Source: Gammaproteobacteria bacterium
GTDB lineage: Bacteria; Pseudomonadota; Gammaproteobacteria; Steroidobacterales; Steroidobacteraceae
Direction of reading: 5' to 3'
Length of the DNA stretch: 5,917 bases
NCBI GenBank assembly: GCA_030043215.1
Contig: JASHYG010000424.1
Location: 1-5,917 of the forward strand
The notes under the pieces are model-generated. The model was not told where the DNA came from and did no database searches. It saw only the letters and a list, made by a program, of their open reading frames with translations. Made by a program: the position numbers and the translations under genes. How positions within the stretch are numbered: position 1 is the first letter of the stretch; each line of letters starts with the position of its first letter. Positions 5,142 through 5,917 of the stretch are shown in pieces.

Positions 5142-5900
5142 GTGGCGTCGGTGCAGTGGAAGCTCAACGATACCGGCCTGCGCCTTCTCTCGGCCCTCGT
5201 GCTGCTCGTCGTGTGGCAGGCGATCGCCTTGTCCGGCAGCACGCTGCTGCCCGGCCCGGCGACGGTGGCCCGGGCTCTTGCGAGGGACTGGGCTCACGGA
5301 CCGCTGCCGTCCGACCTCGCGATCACGCTGGCTCGCGTGGCGGCGAGCTTCCTCATCGCGATGGCTGTCGGCTCCGTCTTTGGCATCCTGATGGGCCGCT
5401 CGCGGCGCGCGGACGGACTGCTCGACCTGTGGCTGGTGCTCGGACTGAACGTGCCGGCGCTGGTGATCATCTACCTCTGCTACCTGTGGATCGGGCTCAA
5501 CGAGGTGGCGGCGATCGCCGCGGTCGCGCTCAACAAGATGCCGAACAGCGCCGTGATCCTGCGCGAGGGCGCGCGCTCCGTCGACCGCTCGCTGCTGCAG
5601 GTCGCCGATGTGCTGCGCCTCTCCTGGGCGCGGCGCATGCGACGGGTCTACCTGCCGCAGCTCTATCCTTACTTCATGGCGGCGACGCGCTCGGGACTCT
5701 CGCTCATCTGGAAGATCGTACTGGTCGTCGAGCTCATCGGGCGCAGCAACGGCATCGGGTTCCGGCTCGGCCTGTACTTTCAGTTCTTCGACATCGCGGA
5801 CATCCTCGCCTACACGGTCACCTTCATCGCCGTCGTGATTGCGGTGGAGAGCTGCGTCATCCGGCCGCTCGAGCGGCACCTCACGCGGTGGCGCGCATGA
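5142..5900 (+). CDS. ABC transporter permease, SsuC/TauC type
   Basis: This 252-residue inner-membrane protein belongs to the binding-protein-dependent transport permease group. Hydrophobic segments lie at about 13-31, 66-86, 94-117, 122-140, 186-200 and 219-240, consistent with six helices. The cytoplasmic EAA-type loop that contacts the ATPase is visible around residues 141-177, with REGARSVDRSLLQVADVLRL followed by RRVYLPQLYPY; the conserved LP is at 171-172. The N-terminal LLPGPATVARAL (35-46) is typical of the sulfonate/taurine/nitrate subgroup. The start is taken as GTG 5142, with GTG 5151 an in-frame alternative; no good ribosome binding site precedes either, so translation may be coupled to the binding-protein gene 25 nt upstream. 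The stop overlaps the next start as ATGA. Confidence 0.85.
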   Translation: MASVQWKLNDTGLRLLSALVLLVVWQAIALSGSTLLPGPATVARALARDWAHGPLPSDLAITLARVAASFLIAMAVGSVFGILMGRSRRADGLLDLWLVLGLNVPALVIIYLCYLWIGLNEVAAIAAVALNKMPNSAVILREGARSVDRSLLQVADVLRLSWARRMRRVYLPQLYPYFMAATRSGLSLIWKIVLVVELIGRSNGIGFRLGLYFQFFDIADILAYTVTFIAVVIAVESCVIRPLERHLTRWRA

Positions 5901-5917
5901 ATGCGCTCGACATCGCC
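5897..5917 (+). CDS. Start of the probable ABC transporter ATP-binding protein (cut by right edge)
   Basis: An ATG at 5897 overlaps the permease TGA as ATGA, the usual arrangement for translationally coupled transporter genes. The seven visible codons read MNALDIA, a plausible opening strand of an ABC ATPase. No Walker motif lies within the window, so the assignment rests on position and on the need of the importer for an ATPase. A second ATG at 5901 is in another frame and has no support. Confidence 0.65.

Noticed and set aside
4899..5879. 326-codon minus-strand ORF
   Set aside because: It is an Arg/His/Asp-rich shadow of the permease and binding-protein genes, typical of high-GC antisense frames.

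Overview
The window joins two unlike stretches of DNA. Positions 1 to about 2790 have moderate GC (near 50% in some lines), small genes on both strands and long gaps without genes. From about 2800 to the right edge the DNA is very GC-rich (up to roughly 75-80% in some lines), densely coding, and looks like ordinary operon DNA. The GC content, the Sec signal peptides, the protein families and the PQQ-linked transport theme suggest a high-GC proteobacterium, most likely an alphaproteobacterium of the Hyphomicrobiales kind (Bradyrhizobium- or Methylobacterium-like). The genus is a guess.

Left, accessory-like part. A minus-strand gene for an exported protein starts near 120 and runs off the left edge. 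A second minus-strand gene (440-1048) encodes a 202-residue exported protein resembling CarG-like proteins. A gap of about 390 bp with several inverted repeats separates it from a divergent plus-strand gene (1437-1919) for a stand-alone PD-(D/E)XK nuclease-fold protein. A gap of about 410 bp follows. It holds a promoter/operator-like element pointing left with no gene behind it (2063-2090) and a good plus-strand intrinsic terminator (2267-2294). A minus-strand gene (2329-2652) encodes a small protein with two membrane segments.

Right part. A minus-strand gene (2819-3904) encodes a secreted seven-bladed YVTN beta-propeller of the type associated with PQQ-dependent alcohol catabolism. Diverging from it across about 150 bp is an ABC importer operon: substrate-binding protein (4058-5116), SsuC/TauC-type permease (5142-5900) and the first seven codons of a gene, expected to be the ATPase, that overlaps the permease stop as ATGA (5897 onward). 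The likely picture is a periplasmic propeller and an importer serving the same catabolic system. The substrate cannot be read from the sequence.

No tRNA, rRNA, CRISPR array or recognisable transposase was seen. I did not find a clearly new multi-gene system. The points most worth a second look are the propeller/importer pairing, the orphan promoter-operator plus terminator at 2060-2294, the isolated nuclease-fold gene with its misplaced ribosome binding site, and the perfect 11-bp hairpin at the end of the binding-protein gene.
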